In this document: positions 1 through 6,757 of the stretch, piece by piece
Position numbering within the stretch: the stretch's first letter is position 1
How the letters are laid out: every line of letters starts with the position of its first letter
From: an uncultured Collinsella sp.
GTDB lineage: Bacteria; Actinomycetota; Coriobacteriia; Coriobacteriales; Coriobacteriaceae
NCBI GenBank assembly: GCA_958407085.1
Contig: CATYHY010000042.1
Span: forward strand, 1 to 9,817
Direction of reading: 5' to 3'
DNA length: 9,817 nucleotides
Translations under genes and position numbers: made by a program
Notes under the pieces: model-generated
Database searches by the model: none
What the model was told of the DNA's origin: nothing
What the model saw: only the letters and a program-made list of their open reading frames with translations

Positions 1-385
1 GGAACATGGCCTCGGCGTAGTAAGCCTTAAACGGCGTGGAGCCCTGGGGCACCAGATTGTTCTCGACGACGGCGCGCACCACGCCGGCCGTGCCCTCGGG
101 GCGAAGTGCCAGGCGCTGCTTGGGCTTGAGTTTGGTGTCGGTGCCCTCGGTAAAGACGCGCTCCAGGTTGGCACCGCTGAACACGCGGAACATTTCCTTG
201 CGCACGACGTCGGTCGACTGGCCGATACCGTGGACAAACACGTCAACCTGCTCGATCGCGGGCGTCTCGATGGGTTTAAAACCAAACGGCTCGAACACGC
301 CGGCCGCAATCTGCTGCATCTTTTGCCAGGCGCGCATCTCGGCGCCGATAAGGTCGCGGGTTCCCTCCGCCTTCTGTGCCTGCAT
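1..385 (-). CDS. hisS: Histidyl-tRNA synthetase, N-terminal part (cut by window edge)
   Basis: Class II aminoacyl-tRNA synthetase that charges tRNA-His with histidine in the cytoplasm. Only the first 128 codons are inside the window and there is no stop, so it is partial at its 3' end. Translating the minus strand from the ATG at 385 gives a HisRS N-terminus: GTRDL at residues 8-12, the motif 1 helix and strand (FEPFGFKPIETPAIE, about 31-45), the family signature LRPEGTA (94-100), and the start of motif 2 (KAYYAEAMF, 120-128). The start is supported by AAAGGTG about seven bases upstream. A TATAAT box lies at 428-433. Between KEM (63-65) and LRPEG there are about 28 residues, against about 12 in the E. 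coli enzyme, so this protein has a roughly 16-residue insertion. The family assignment is very secure; quaternary structure and downstream partners are not visible. Confidence 0.95.
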   Translation of the reverse strand, partial: MQAQKAEGTRDLIGAEMRAWQKMQQIAAGVFEPFGFKPIETPAIEQVDVFVHGIGQSTDVVRKEMFRVFSGANLERVFTEGTDTKLKPKQRLALRPEGTAGVVRAVVENNLVPQGSTPFKAYYAEAMF

Positions 386-427
386 GGGCAAACACCTTTC
401 TTTTGTATCGCGTCATAGGTAGTGGAC

Positions 428-433
428 ATTATA
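428..433 (-). promoter_or_regulatory. -10 box of the hisS promoter
   Basis: The minus strand reads TATAAT here, a 6/6 match to the sigma-70-type -10 consensus, 43 bases before the hisS ATG. Transcription would start near 421 and give a leader of about 36 nt. The -35 position with a 17-bp spacer (about 451-456) is GC-rich and does not match TTGACA. It also falls in the base of the neighbouring 25-bp hairpin. The -10 box is seen directly; promoter activity is inferred. Confidence 0.5.
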
Positions 434-450
434 CGGCACAAAGCAGCAAC

Positions 451-510
451 GCGGCGGCGCGCCTGACCGAACGAGGGTATGGGGACTCGTTCGGCCAGAC
501 GCGCCGCCGC
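451..510 (-). terminator. 25-bp GC-rich hairpin after the MFS gene, terminator-like
   Basis: Two 25-base arms (451-475 and 486-510) flank a 10-base loop. In minus-strand RNA all 25 positions pair, two of them as G-U wobbles. In plus-strand RNA those two become C-A mismatches, so the structure fits a minus-strand transcript. It begins 37 bases after the MFS stop codon. There is no good U-tract after it (the RNA continues GUUGCUGCUUUGUGCC), so it is an atypical intrinsic terminator and could equally be an mRNA 3'-end stabiliser. Confidence 0.5.
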
Positions 511-547
511 GGACGAAGCGGACAAGCGGCGATGCGCTTTGGCCTAC

Positions 548-1852
548 CTACTCCCCCGCCACGCTCGCGCGCAGCTTGGCGGCGATGGGCTCGGATGCCA
601 GCAGGAACACGAGCATGACCACGGAGCACGCCAGGCACACGATCCAGGTGCTCGCAAAGGAGCCCGTGGCATCGAACAGCACGCCCGAGACAATGGCGCC
701 CACGGTGCCGCCGACCATCTCGAGCGAGGTAATGGTGCCCGTGACCTTACCGAGGTCGGCCATGCCAAACTGCTCGGACGCGGCGATGGTAGGCGTGATG
801 GTGCCCATGCACGTTCCGATACCAAAGCTCACGGCAGCCACGATGGGACCAAGATCGGTCGCGGGGAAGCACAGGGCGACGCAGGCGATAATGCACGCAA
901 TGGAGCCAAGGATATTGCCAAAGCGCAGACCAAAGCGGTCATAGATCGCACCGAGCGAAATCTTGGCGATAACGACGGTGACCATGTAGGCCGAAAGCAC
1001 GGTACCTGCCCACATGGGATCGTGGCCGCCCGTGACGATCTTGGCGCCGTTGACGGTAACACTCGTCATGTTGGTGACCTGGTTGGGCAAGATGGCGCCG
1101 TTAACGAGACCCATAAAGAGGAAGGCGACGACGAGCAGCCAAAACGCCGGGCTCTTCTTGATACGAGACCAGCCGACGCTAACCTCGGGCGCCGTGTGCT
1201 CGTCCTTATCGCCAGCCGTCGAGACGGACGGATCGCCCGGGTTCTCGCCGAGCGGCTTAAGGCCGATCTCGGAAGGCTTGGTGCGGAAGGAGTAAGCCGT
1301 GATGGGCAGTGCCGCCACCATGCAGACGGCAGCGAGTACCAGGAACGCAGAGCGCCAGCCCACACTCACGATAAGAGAGCTCACGATCGGCGAGAGAATG
1401 GCGCCGCCAAAGCCCGAACCCGAAAGTGCGATGGAAATGGCAAGGCCGCGTTTAGCGGTAAACCAGTTGGCGGTCACAAGGCTAATGAGCAGACGGGTCG
1501 AGGCCACAGCGAAGCAGCCCGAAACGGCAAAGAGCACGTAGACCTGCCACAGCTCACCGACAAAGCTCATGCCGGCAAGCACCGCCGAGGTAGCGATAAC
1601 GGTAAGCGAGCCCAATACGCGGCCACTCACCTTATCGGCAACATGACCGATAACGAGCGAACCCACGACACTCACCACGGTGGAGATGGCATTGGAGACG
1701 TTGTACTGCGCAAGGGAAATACCCAGGTTGCTGACGATCAGCGGCTGGAACAGGCTCATGCAGTTGACGAAAATCGTGTAACACGTGGCCATGATCACGA
1801 AGCCGGAGGCCACCACGAGCCAGCCGGGGAAGAACTTACGCTGCTGGGGCAT
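548..1852 (-). CDS. MFS transporter, OFA/monocarboxylate-carrier-like
   Basis: A 434-residue integral membrane protein with the usual 12-helix major facilitator layout: six helices in roughly residues 7-187, a polar cytoplasmic loop at about 188-235, then six more. Recognisable motifs are the loop 2-3 motif A variant GHVADKVSGR (69-78), NWFTAKRG (129-136) followed by a glycine-rich helix, which is typical of oxalate/formate antiporter and monocarboxylate carriers, and a second-half motif A relic GAIYDRFGLRFG. It probably moves a small carboxylate or amino-acid-like anion, but the substrate cannot be read from the sequence. The ATG at 1852 is preferred because AAAAGGAG lies four bases upstream; an in-frame TTG at 1870 has no ribosome site. 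The gene follows the amidohydrolase at 122 bp on the same strand. No terminator with a clear U-tract separates them, so co-transcription is possible. Confidence 0.9.
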   Translation of the reverse strand: MPQQRKFFPGWLVVASGFVIMATCYTIFVNCMSLFQPLIVSNLGISLAQYNVSNAISTVVSVVGSLVIGHVADKVSGRVLGSLTVIATSAVLAGMSFVGELWQVYVLFAVSGCFAVASTRLLISLVTANWFTAKRGLAISIALSGSGFGGAILSPIVSSLIVSVGWRSAFLVLAAVCMVAALPITAYSFRTKPSEIGLKPLGENPGDPSVSTAGDKDEHTAPEVSVGWSRIKKSPAFWLLVVAFLFMGLVNGAILPNQVTNMTSVTVNGAKIVTGGHDPMWAGTVLSAYMVTVVIAKISLGAIYDRFGLRFGNILGSIACIIACVALCFPATDLGPIVAAVSFGIGTCMGTITPTIAASEQFGMADLGKVTGTITSLEMVGGTVGAIVSGVLFDATGSFASTWIVCLACSVVMLVFLLASEPIAAKLRASVAGE

Positions 1853-1891
1853 ACTGCTCCTTTTAGACAAACGAATAGCCTGCGCCGGGCG

Positions 1892-1981
1892 CCGGTAGTG
1901 CCCAAGATTGCCTTGAAAGACAAGGGCATAGGCCTTACGGCCATGCCCGCAGGCTTGAAAGGCAAGGTTGGGTGCTACCGG
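1892..1981. other. Branched inverted-repeat structure between amidohydrolase and MFS genes
   Basis: Outer arms 1892-1905 and 1968-1981 can pair over 14 positions. In plus-strand RNA all 14 pair, two as G-U. In minus-strand RNA two of them are A-C mismatches. Inside lie three small hairpins: CCTTG/CAAGG (1911-1925), GGGCAT(A)GGCC/GGCCATGCCC (1924-1948, sharing two bases with the first) and CTTG/CAAG (1954-1966). The right outer arm includes the amidohydrolase stop codon. No U-tract marks it as a standard terminator, and it is not a tRNA, having no T-loop signature. It could act as a terminator or attenuator for the MFS gene, as an mRNA processing site, or as an intergenic repeat. Confidence 0.4.
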
Positions 1982-3267
1982 TGGTCGGCGATATAGCCCA
2001 AAGCGACGGCGGTATAGGCCGCGGCACCGAGCGGCAGCTCGGCATCGTTAAAACGTGCCTTGGGATGGTGCTGGGCAAAGTGTTCGTCCGTGTCGGTTAC
2101 GGCCGCGCCCACGGTAAAGTACGCACTTGGGATCTTGCTCGAGATAAGCGCGAAGTCCTCACTCGCCATGGCATGGAAAAGCGGCAAGAAAGCCGTCTTG
2201 GGCAGCACTGCGCCCACGTAGCCAAGCGACGCCTGAGTCATATCGCTGTCGAGTACAAGCGGCGGAACATCCGAAAGCGTCTCGATGGTCGCCGGCGTAC
2301 GATAGGTCGTAGCAACGCCGTTAACGACCTCCGCGATGCGGGTCTTTAGGTGAGCCATGAGCTCAACATCAAAGCCGCGCAGCGTTCCCTCGAGCACGCA
2401 GGTGTCGGGGATGACGTTGGCCGCCAAGCCGCCGGCGAACTTACCAACGGTAAGTGCGACTTCCTTGGCCGCCGGCACCTCGCGGGAGATAAGCTCCTGG
2501 AGCGCCAGGTGCACGTGGACGCCGGCCGTGATGGGGTCGATGCAGATCTCGGGGCTGGAACCGTGGCCGCCCTTGCCCTGGAGCGTGATGCGGAAACCGT
2601 ACACACCCGAGAGCGCCGGGCTGCCGTAGAGCACCAGGCCAAGCGGCGACTGGCTGTTGACATGCATGGCAAAGGCCGCCTGAGGGCGCGGGTTCTCGAG
2701 CAAGCCGTCGGCGATGGCAGCGCGTGCTCCCTCAAAGGTCTCCTCGCCCGGCTGGAACAGCAACTTGACGGTAGCGTTGGCCTCCACAAGCTCGGCCTCG
2801 CGGGCCTTGAGCAGGCGCGCCGCACCAAGCAGGGCCGTCGCGTGCATATCGTGACCGCAAGCATGCATGCAGCCATTGGTGGATGCAAAGGGCTCGCCGG
2901 ATTCCTCGACAACGGGAAGGGCATCCATATCGCCTCGGAGCATGACGACCGTTCCGGCCTGCTCGTCCTTGCACGTGCCATTGCCCTGAGCGGCCGCACC
3001 GGCACCGATCAGGGCAACGACGCAGGAACCGTCGACTAGCGTGGTATGGGGGATGTCCATCTCGTCCAGACGTGCCTGGATATAGGCAGACGTCTGCGGA
3101 AGATTGTTACCCAGCTCGGGCATCTGGTGTAGATCGTGTCGCCATGCAGCGAGCTCGTCTGCAAAAGCCTGAGCTTCTGCGACAAGACCGTCACCGATAG
3201 CGGCCTGCGCCGCCGCGGTGGCCTGGGGCGCTGGTTGCGGTTGAAAATCGGACAGAGCTGATGCCAT
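1975..3267 (-). CDS. M20D-family metal-dependent amidohydrolase
   Basis: A 430-residue cytoplasmic hydrolase of peptidase family M20, subfamily D. This group includes N-acyl-L-amino-acid amidohydrolases, hippurate hydrolases and plant IAA-amino-acid hydrolases. These enzymes cut an amide bond to release an amino acid and a carboxylic acid, using a two-metal site. Visible features are RGDMDALP, the ligand motif CGHD with Cys137 and His139, the general-base/ligand pair Glu175-Glu176 in FQPGEE, His202 in AMHVN, the lid/dimerisation domain starting near GKGGHGSSPE, and His365 before MASEDF. All five expected metal ligands are present, so it should be active. The ATG at 3267 has GGAGGG five bases upstream; an in-frame upstream ATG at 3345 lies in the preceding gene's terminator and is unlikely. 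No signal peptide is seen. The substrate is unknown. The adjacent MFS carrier may import the substrate or export a product. Confidence 0.92.
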   Translation of the reverse strand: MASALSDFQPQPAPQATAAAQAAIGDGLVAEAQAFADELAAWRHDLHQMPELGNNLPQTSAYIQARLDEMDIPHTTLVDGSCVVALIGAGAAAQGNGTCKDEQAGTVVMLRGDMDALPVVEESGEPFASTNGCMHACGHDMHATALLGAARLLKAREAELVEANATVKLLFQPGEETFEGARAAIADGLLENPRPQAAFAMHVNSQSPLGLVLYGSPALSGVYGFRITLQGKGGHGSSPEICIDPITAGVHVHLALQELISREVPAAKEVALTVGKFAGGLAANVIPDTCVLEGTLRGFDVELMAHLKTRIAEVVNGVATTYRTPATIETLSDVPPLVLDSDMTQASLGYVGAVLPKTAFLPLFHAMASEDFALISSKIPSAYFTVGAAVTDTDEHFAQHHPKARFNDAELPLGAAAYTAVALGYIADHR

Positions 3268-3297
3268 AGAAGCCCTCCAGTAACGTTTTTGCAGCAC

Positions 3298-3319
3298 GCA
3301 CTTTGATAGCGTAAAGTGC
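3298..3319 (-). promoter_or_regulatory. Operator-like inverted repeat before the amidohydrolase gene
   Basis: GCACTTT (3298-3304) and AAAGTGC (3313-3319) form a perfect 7-bp inverted repeat with an 8-base spacer, 31 bases upstream of the amidohydrolase ATG and after the preceding terminator. It lies where the promoter or early leader must be. It could be a repressor site or a leader hairpin. I could not place a convincing -35/-10 pair around it. Confidence 0.3.
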
Positions 3320-3344
3320 AAGGTACAACTGTAAGGGCATGACA

Positions 3345-3370
3345 TAAAAATACCGCCCTGGGAGGGCGGC
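3345..3370 (-). terminator. Intrinsic terminator of the DMT transporter gene
   Basis: On the minus strand, CCGCCCT pairs with AGGGCGG around a 3-base loop (stem 3353-3359 with 3363-3369), followed at once by TATTTTTAT. It begins 13 bases after the DMT stop codon. Stem, loop and U-tract are all classical, so the DMT transcript should end here and the amidohydrolase needs its own promoter. Confidence 0.9.
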
Positions 3371-3382
3371 GCAACAAGTTGT

Positions 3383-4366
3383 TTACAATTGCGGGTGTGA
3401 TTTTCGGCGCAAGAAATCGAAATGCGTCTCGCTCAAGATAATCGAAAGAAAGATGAGCGCGAAGCCGGCGAGCAGGCGCGAGGTGAGCGCCTCCCCCATC
3501 AGCAGCACCGAGAACAGCACGCCCGAAGGCGACTCCATCGAAAGGAGCAGTGAGCCCGTCGAGGCCGAGACATGCGCCAAGCCGACGTTTTGGATGAGCA
3601 GAGCCGCGCATGTGCAACCAACCGAGAGAAACGCCATCGCGCTGATAAAGCTCGGCGTCCACACGGACAGAGGCGCTTGGGTCTCGAATAGCAGCGACGT
3701 TGCCAGGCTCAGCACGCCGTTGCCCACAAACATCCAAAACGTGATGACGTTGATGTCCATTTTGCGACCGTACTTGGCAGTCACCGCCATCTGGATGGCG
3801 AAAAAGACCGCACCCGCCAGCGTAATGACATCACCGATGTTGAATTCAACGCTATCGAGCGCCACCAAGCCAATGCCCGCCAAGCACAGCAGCGCCGCGC
3901 CCAGGTTATAGCGGGTGAGTTTTTCGCCGCTCAGAAAATAGCTCGCGAACGGCACAACGATGCAATACGTGCCCGTCAAAAAAGCATTCTTGCCCGCCGT
4001 GGTGTGCGCCAGACCGACTGTCTGCAGGGCGTAGGCGGCCCACATAAGTGCGCCCATGCCAAGTCCGACGATAAGGTTGCGGGCGTTGAGGTGCGCGATG
4101 ATGCGCTTGTGGAAGATGAAAAACATGACCAACGCCGCAGGCAGAAAGCGCACGTAGAGCAGTTCGAACACCGGAATGGTGTCGAGCGCGTCCTTCATGG
4201 TCGTAAAGGAGTAGCCCCAGACGACTGCCACCGAAAGCAGCAGGACTTTCCAGAACAGCGGCGAGCGAGCGCCGGCGCCGCGGGAGGTGCCGCCCGCGCC
4301 CAGGTCCTCGCGAGCAACAGGGCTATCGGGCATCATTTCGATATTGTCAGTGGCATGCTGGGCCAT
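3383..4366 (-). CDS. EamA-type DMT family transporter
   Basis: A 327-residue inner-membrane protein of the drug/metabolite transporter superfamily. After a polar 36-residue N-terminal tail it has about ten hydrophobic helices arranged as two EamA repeats (about 40-172 and 180-315). Typical repeat features are the FELLYVRF segment after helix 1, TTAGKNAFLTGTYCIVVPF with a following GE in the first repeat, and the matching SASTGSLLLSMESPSGVLFS with a GE in the second. Such proteins often export amino acids, drugs or metabolites, but the cargo cannot be read here. The start at 4366 has a GAGG eight bases upstream; in-frame ATGs at codons 11 and 12 are alternatives. Terminators lie on both sides (4435-4473 and 3345-3370), so it is probably a single-gene transcript. 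Confidence 0.9.
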   Translation of the reverse strand: MAQHATDNIEMMPDSPVAREDLGAGGTSRGAGARSPLFWKVLLLSVAVVWGYSFTTMKDALDTIPVFELLYVRFLPAALVMFFIFHKRIIAHLNARNLIVGLGMGALMWAAYALQTVGLAHTTAGKNAFLTGTYCIVVPFASYFLSGEKLTRYNLGAALLCLAGIGLVALDSVEFNIGDVITLAGAVFFAIQMAVTAKYGRKMDINVITFWMFVGNGVLSLATSLLFETQAPLSVWTPSFISAMAFLSVGCTCAALLIQNVGLAHVSASTGSLLLSMESPSGVLFSVLLMGEALTSRLLAGFALIFLSIILSETHFDFLRRKSHPQL

Positions 4367-4401
4367 AGGGCATCCTCGCGCTCAATCTGGGCGTGGTGTC
4401 C

Positions 4402-4421
4402 GCACGCGCATGGCTGCGTGC
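4402..4421 (-). other. Small hairpin in the DMT transporter leader
   Basis: GCACGC (4402-4407) and GCGTGC (4416-4421) pair perfectly around an 8-base loop, 35 bases before the DMT start codon. It is short and may be chance in GC-rich DNA. The rest of the 4367-4433 stretch shows no clear promoter. Confidence 0.2.
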
Positions 4422-4434
4422 CGCCTCATGGTCA

Positions 4435-4473
4435 AATAAAAGCAGGGCGCACCGGACCCCCGGCACGCCCCGC
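4435..4473 (-). terminator. Intrinsic terminator of the Pip/YhgE operon
   Basis: The two 14-base arms (4442-4455 and 4460-4473) pair at all 14 positions in minus-strand RNA, three as G-U wobbles, around a 4-base loop. TTTTATTT follows directly. It lies about 95 bases after the stop of the downstream Pip/YhgE gene. The intervening bases 4474-4567 show no gene or other clear element. Confidence 0.9.
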
Positions 4474-4567
4474 TACTGTAGCAACAACCAAGCAGCCCGT
4501 GCAATTCACTACGCTAAAGCATCGGGTTGGAAGATCTCGATGTTCCGACGGCGTTTACGTTGCTGAA

Positions 4568-6757
4568 CTAAATCAATTTGGTTGACTCCAGTTTTTCGAT
4601 GATCCAGTCGTTGGCTTTGATGACCGGGCGGCGGAAGACGACGCCCAGTGCCAGCGACGGAATCAGATAGCTCGCCAGAATGCCTAGCTCAATCCAGTAC
4701 TCCATGTGGTACGCACCGGCCATGGCGGCATGCATGGCGTTGATGCCGTGGGTGAACGGCAGGAACGGATAGATCGCCTGGAACACGGGGCCGGTCATCT
4801 CGATGGGGAACGTGCCGCCCGAACCGCCGACCTGCATGACCAGCAGCACGACGGCGAGCGCCTTGCCGATATCGCCAAACGAAACCGTAAGCGTGTAGAC
4901 GATATTGGAGAACACGAGACTCGCGACCCAGCCCGCCAGCACAAACTGCAGCGGGTCGTCGCACTGGATGCCAAAGAACAGGATGTCGCCCGCACACACG
5001 AGCGTTGCCTGCAGCAGGGCCAGACCGCCAAAGAACAGGTAGCGGCCCAGGTAGATCTCGTGCAGGCGCACGGGGATGAGCTCGTTGATAAGCTCATCGT
5101 CAACCGAGACCTTCATCATGGCCGCCAGCACAATCGAGCCCACCCAGAGCGACAGAATCGTGTAGAACGGTGCCATGGCCGAACCGTAGTTGCGGATCGG
5201 ATAGACCGGCTTGCGATCGAGCGCGACGGGGCCGGAAAGCGACACGGCCAGACCCTCGGGATCATTGCCGATCATCGTCTTGATCGTAGCGAGGTCATCC
5301 GACATCAAGGCGCCGTCGAGCTCGTCCTTAAACGCACTGATCTTGTCCGACGCCTCGCCCAGCTGATCAGAAGCCTTGTTGACCAGCTTTGCAGCCTTGG
5401 AGAGGCCCTTTGCCAGCGAACCGGATGCGTCGGTCAGGCCAGCAACAGCACTATCCAGATCGTTCGAAATACCGTTCAGCGAATCCAAAACGCCCGAGAT
5501 GGTCTTCTTGAGCTCCTTTGCCTTGGCCGAAAACGTAGAGTCGTAGTCAGTCTTGGCGCCCGAGATACCAGCCTTGGCATCCGCGATTGCCTGATCGACC
5601 TCGGCACGCGACTTATTAACCTCTGCCATGCTGTCAGAGAGAGACTTCGCGGTGGCCGTCAAGTCCTTGGCGTTGTTGCGATACTCCACAGCAATCCTGC
5701 TCAGCGATGTTGCCACAGACTTGAGGCTGTCCTGGAGTTTTTCGTCAGTCACCTGATCGGCAAAGCTGCGGAGCTGGTCGGCCGTGGCGTCGATATCGTC
5801 GGCACGCGTGTTGAGCGCCGCCGCGGCATCGTTGAGCTGGGACACTGTAAGGTCGACATGTTGATTCGCGGCATCAAATGCCTTCGCAAGCTCGGCGGAC
5901 ACGTTGTCAAACGAGCCCGCGCTTCCGTCAATCGCGGCGTTGATGGCGTCGTTGGCGGCCTTCAGCGCTTCTTTGGAATCGCTCATGCCGCTCTTGGCAT
6001 GCTCCATCAGCTGCTTCGTTGACTCATCGACCGTGCCCGTCTGCTTGAGCATGCCGCTCGCCGACGTCAGCGAATCGGACGTGGAGCTCAAAATGCCCGC
6101 CAGCGACGAAGCATTTGCCCGAACGTCTCGCAGGTCCTCAATCGAATCGCCGAGCGTCGAGGACAGGTTGGCGATAAAGTTACCCACCTGGTCGGTGCTC
6201 ATGTAATCGAGCAGGCTGGACACCGTCTTAAGACCGATCGTCGTAATGGTCTCGGTAAAAGTTTTGTTAACCTGGCTCTGGACGGCGCTCGAACCCTTCT
6301 CGGTCACGATCTGCGCAATGGCGTTGGCCTTCTGATTCTCGTAGAACTCGATATCGGCATGCTTCACGTCGGTCGAGAAAAGCGTCATCATGTCAGCGCT
6401 AAACGTTTTGGGGATAACGACGGCAGCATAGTACGCGCCCGACTTAACGCCCTCGATAGCCTTTTCGCGATTGTTGAGCACAACCCAATCGAAGCTCTCG
6501 TTGCCGCGTAGGGTGGCGGTCACGTTTTCGCCCACGTTAACCTCGACGGGGATCAAATCGCTCTCGTAACCCTCATCGGTGTTGACCACGGCGATCTTAA
6601 GATTGCCGGTGTTGCCGTACGGATCCCAGCTGCCGGCGATGTTAAACCACGCGTACAGACACGGTACGATAATGAGGCCCATCACGACAACCAAGCCGAT
6701 CACGGAGCGAGACACGTTTTGGACATCGCGCTTAAACAGATGCAGGATGTTCTTCAT
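4568..6757 (-). CDS. YhgE/Pip domain-containing membrane protein (729 aa)
   Basis: A membrane protein of the phage infection protein (Pip)/YhgE family, which includes Lactococcus Pip, B. subtilis YueB (SPP1 phage receptor) and, more distantly, EsaA of type VII secretion. Its cellular role in actinobacteria is not established. It has an N-terminal membrane segment at about 19-40 running into the signature YAWFNIAGSWDPYGNT (35-50). A conserved domain follows to about 180, then a long Ala/Ser/Asp-rich helical region to about 490, predicted outside the membrane and probably coiled coil. From about 530 to the end there are five or six membrane segments of ABC-2-like topology, with the C-terminal signature GGSGGTFPIEM followed by PFLPFTHGIN (about 642-672). 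The ATG directly follows the stop codon of the upstream paralogue and has a perfect Shine-Dalgarno site, so the two are translationally coupled. No ATPase partner lies nearby. Confidence 0.93.
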   Translation of the reverse strand: MKNILHLFKRDVQNVSRSVIGLVVVMGLIIVPCLYAWFNIAGSWDPYGNTGNLKIAVVNTDEGYESDLIPVEVNVGENVTATLRGNESFDWVVLNNREKAIEGVKSGAYYAAVVIPKTFSADMMTLFSTDVKHADIEFYENQKANAIAQIVTEKGSSAVQSQVNKTFTETITTIGLKTVSSLLDYMSTDQVGNFIANLSSTLGDSIEDLRDVRANASSLAGILSSTSDSLTSASGMLKQTGTVDESTKQLMEHAKSGMSDSKEALKAANDAINAAIDGSAGSFDNVSAELAKAFDAANQHVDLTVSQLNDAAAALNTRADDIDATADQLRSFADQVTDEKLQDSLKSVATSLSRIAVEYRNNAKDLTATAKSLSDSMAEVNKSRAEVDQAIADAKAGISGAKTDYDSTFSAKAKELKKTISGVLDSLNGISNDLDSAVAGLTDASGSLAKGLSKAAKLVNKASDQLGEASDKISAFKDELDGALMSDDLATIKTMIGNDPEGLAVSLSGPVALDRKPVYPIRNYGSAMAPFYTILSLWVGSIVLAAMMKVSVDDELINELIPVRLHEIYLGRYLFFGGLALLQATLVCAGDILFFGIQCDDPLQFVLAGWVASLVFSNIVYTLTVSFGDIGKALAVVLLVMQVGGSGGTFPIEMTGPVFQAIYPFLPFTHGINAMHAAMAGAYHMEYWIELGILASYLIPSLALGVVFRRPVIKANDWIIEKLESTKLI

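Noticed and set aside
1853..1870. TTG start six codons upstream for the MFS gene
   Set aside because: There is no ribosome site before it, and the AAAAGGAG within those codons clearly serves the ATG at 1852.
1892..1981. A tRNA-like cloverleaf between the amidohydrolase and MFS genes
   Set aside because: The outer stem is 14 bp, no T-loop GGTTCGA-type sequence is present, and arm lengths do not fit a tRNA.
479..1996. A 505-codon open frame on the plus strand opposite the MFS gene
   Set aside because: It is extremely rich in His, Arg, Asp and Gly, has no recognisable domain, and lies fully opposite a well-supported transporter. It is an artefact of GC-rich codon use on the other strand.
4706..6022. 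A 438-codon plus-strand open frame opposite the 729-residue Pip/YhgE gene
   Set aside because: Composition is shadow-like, there is no family motif, and the minus-strand gene has clear family signatures through this region.
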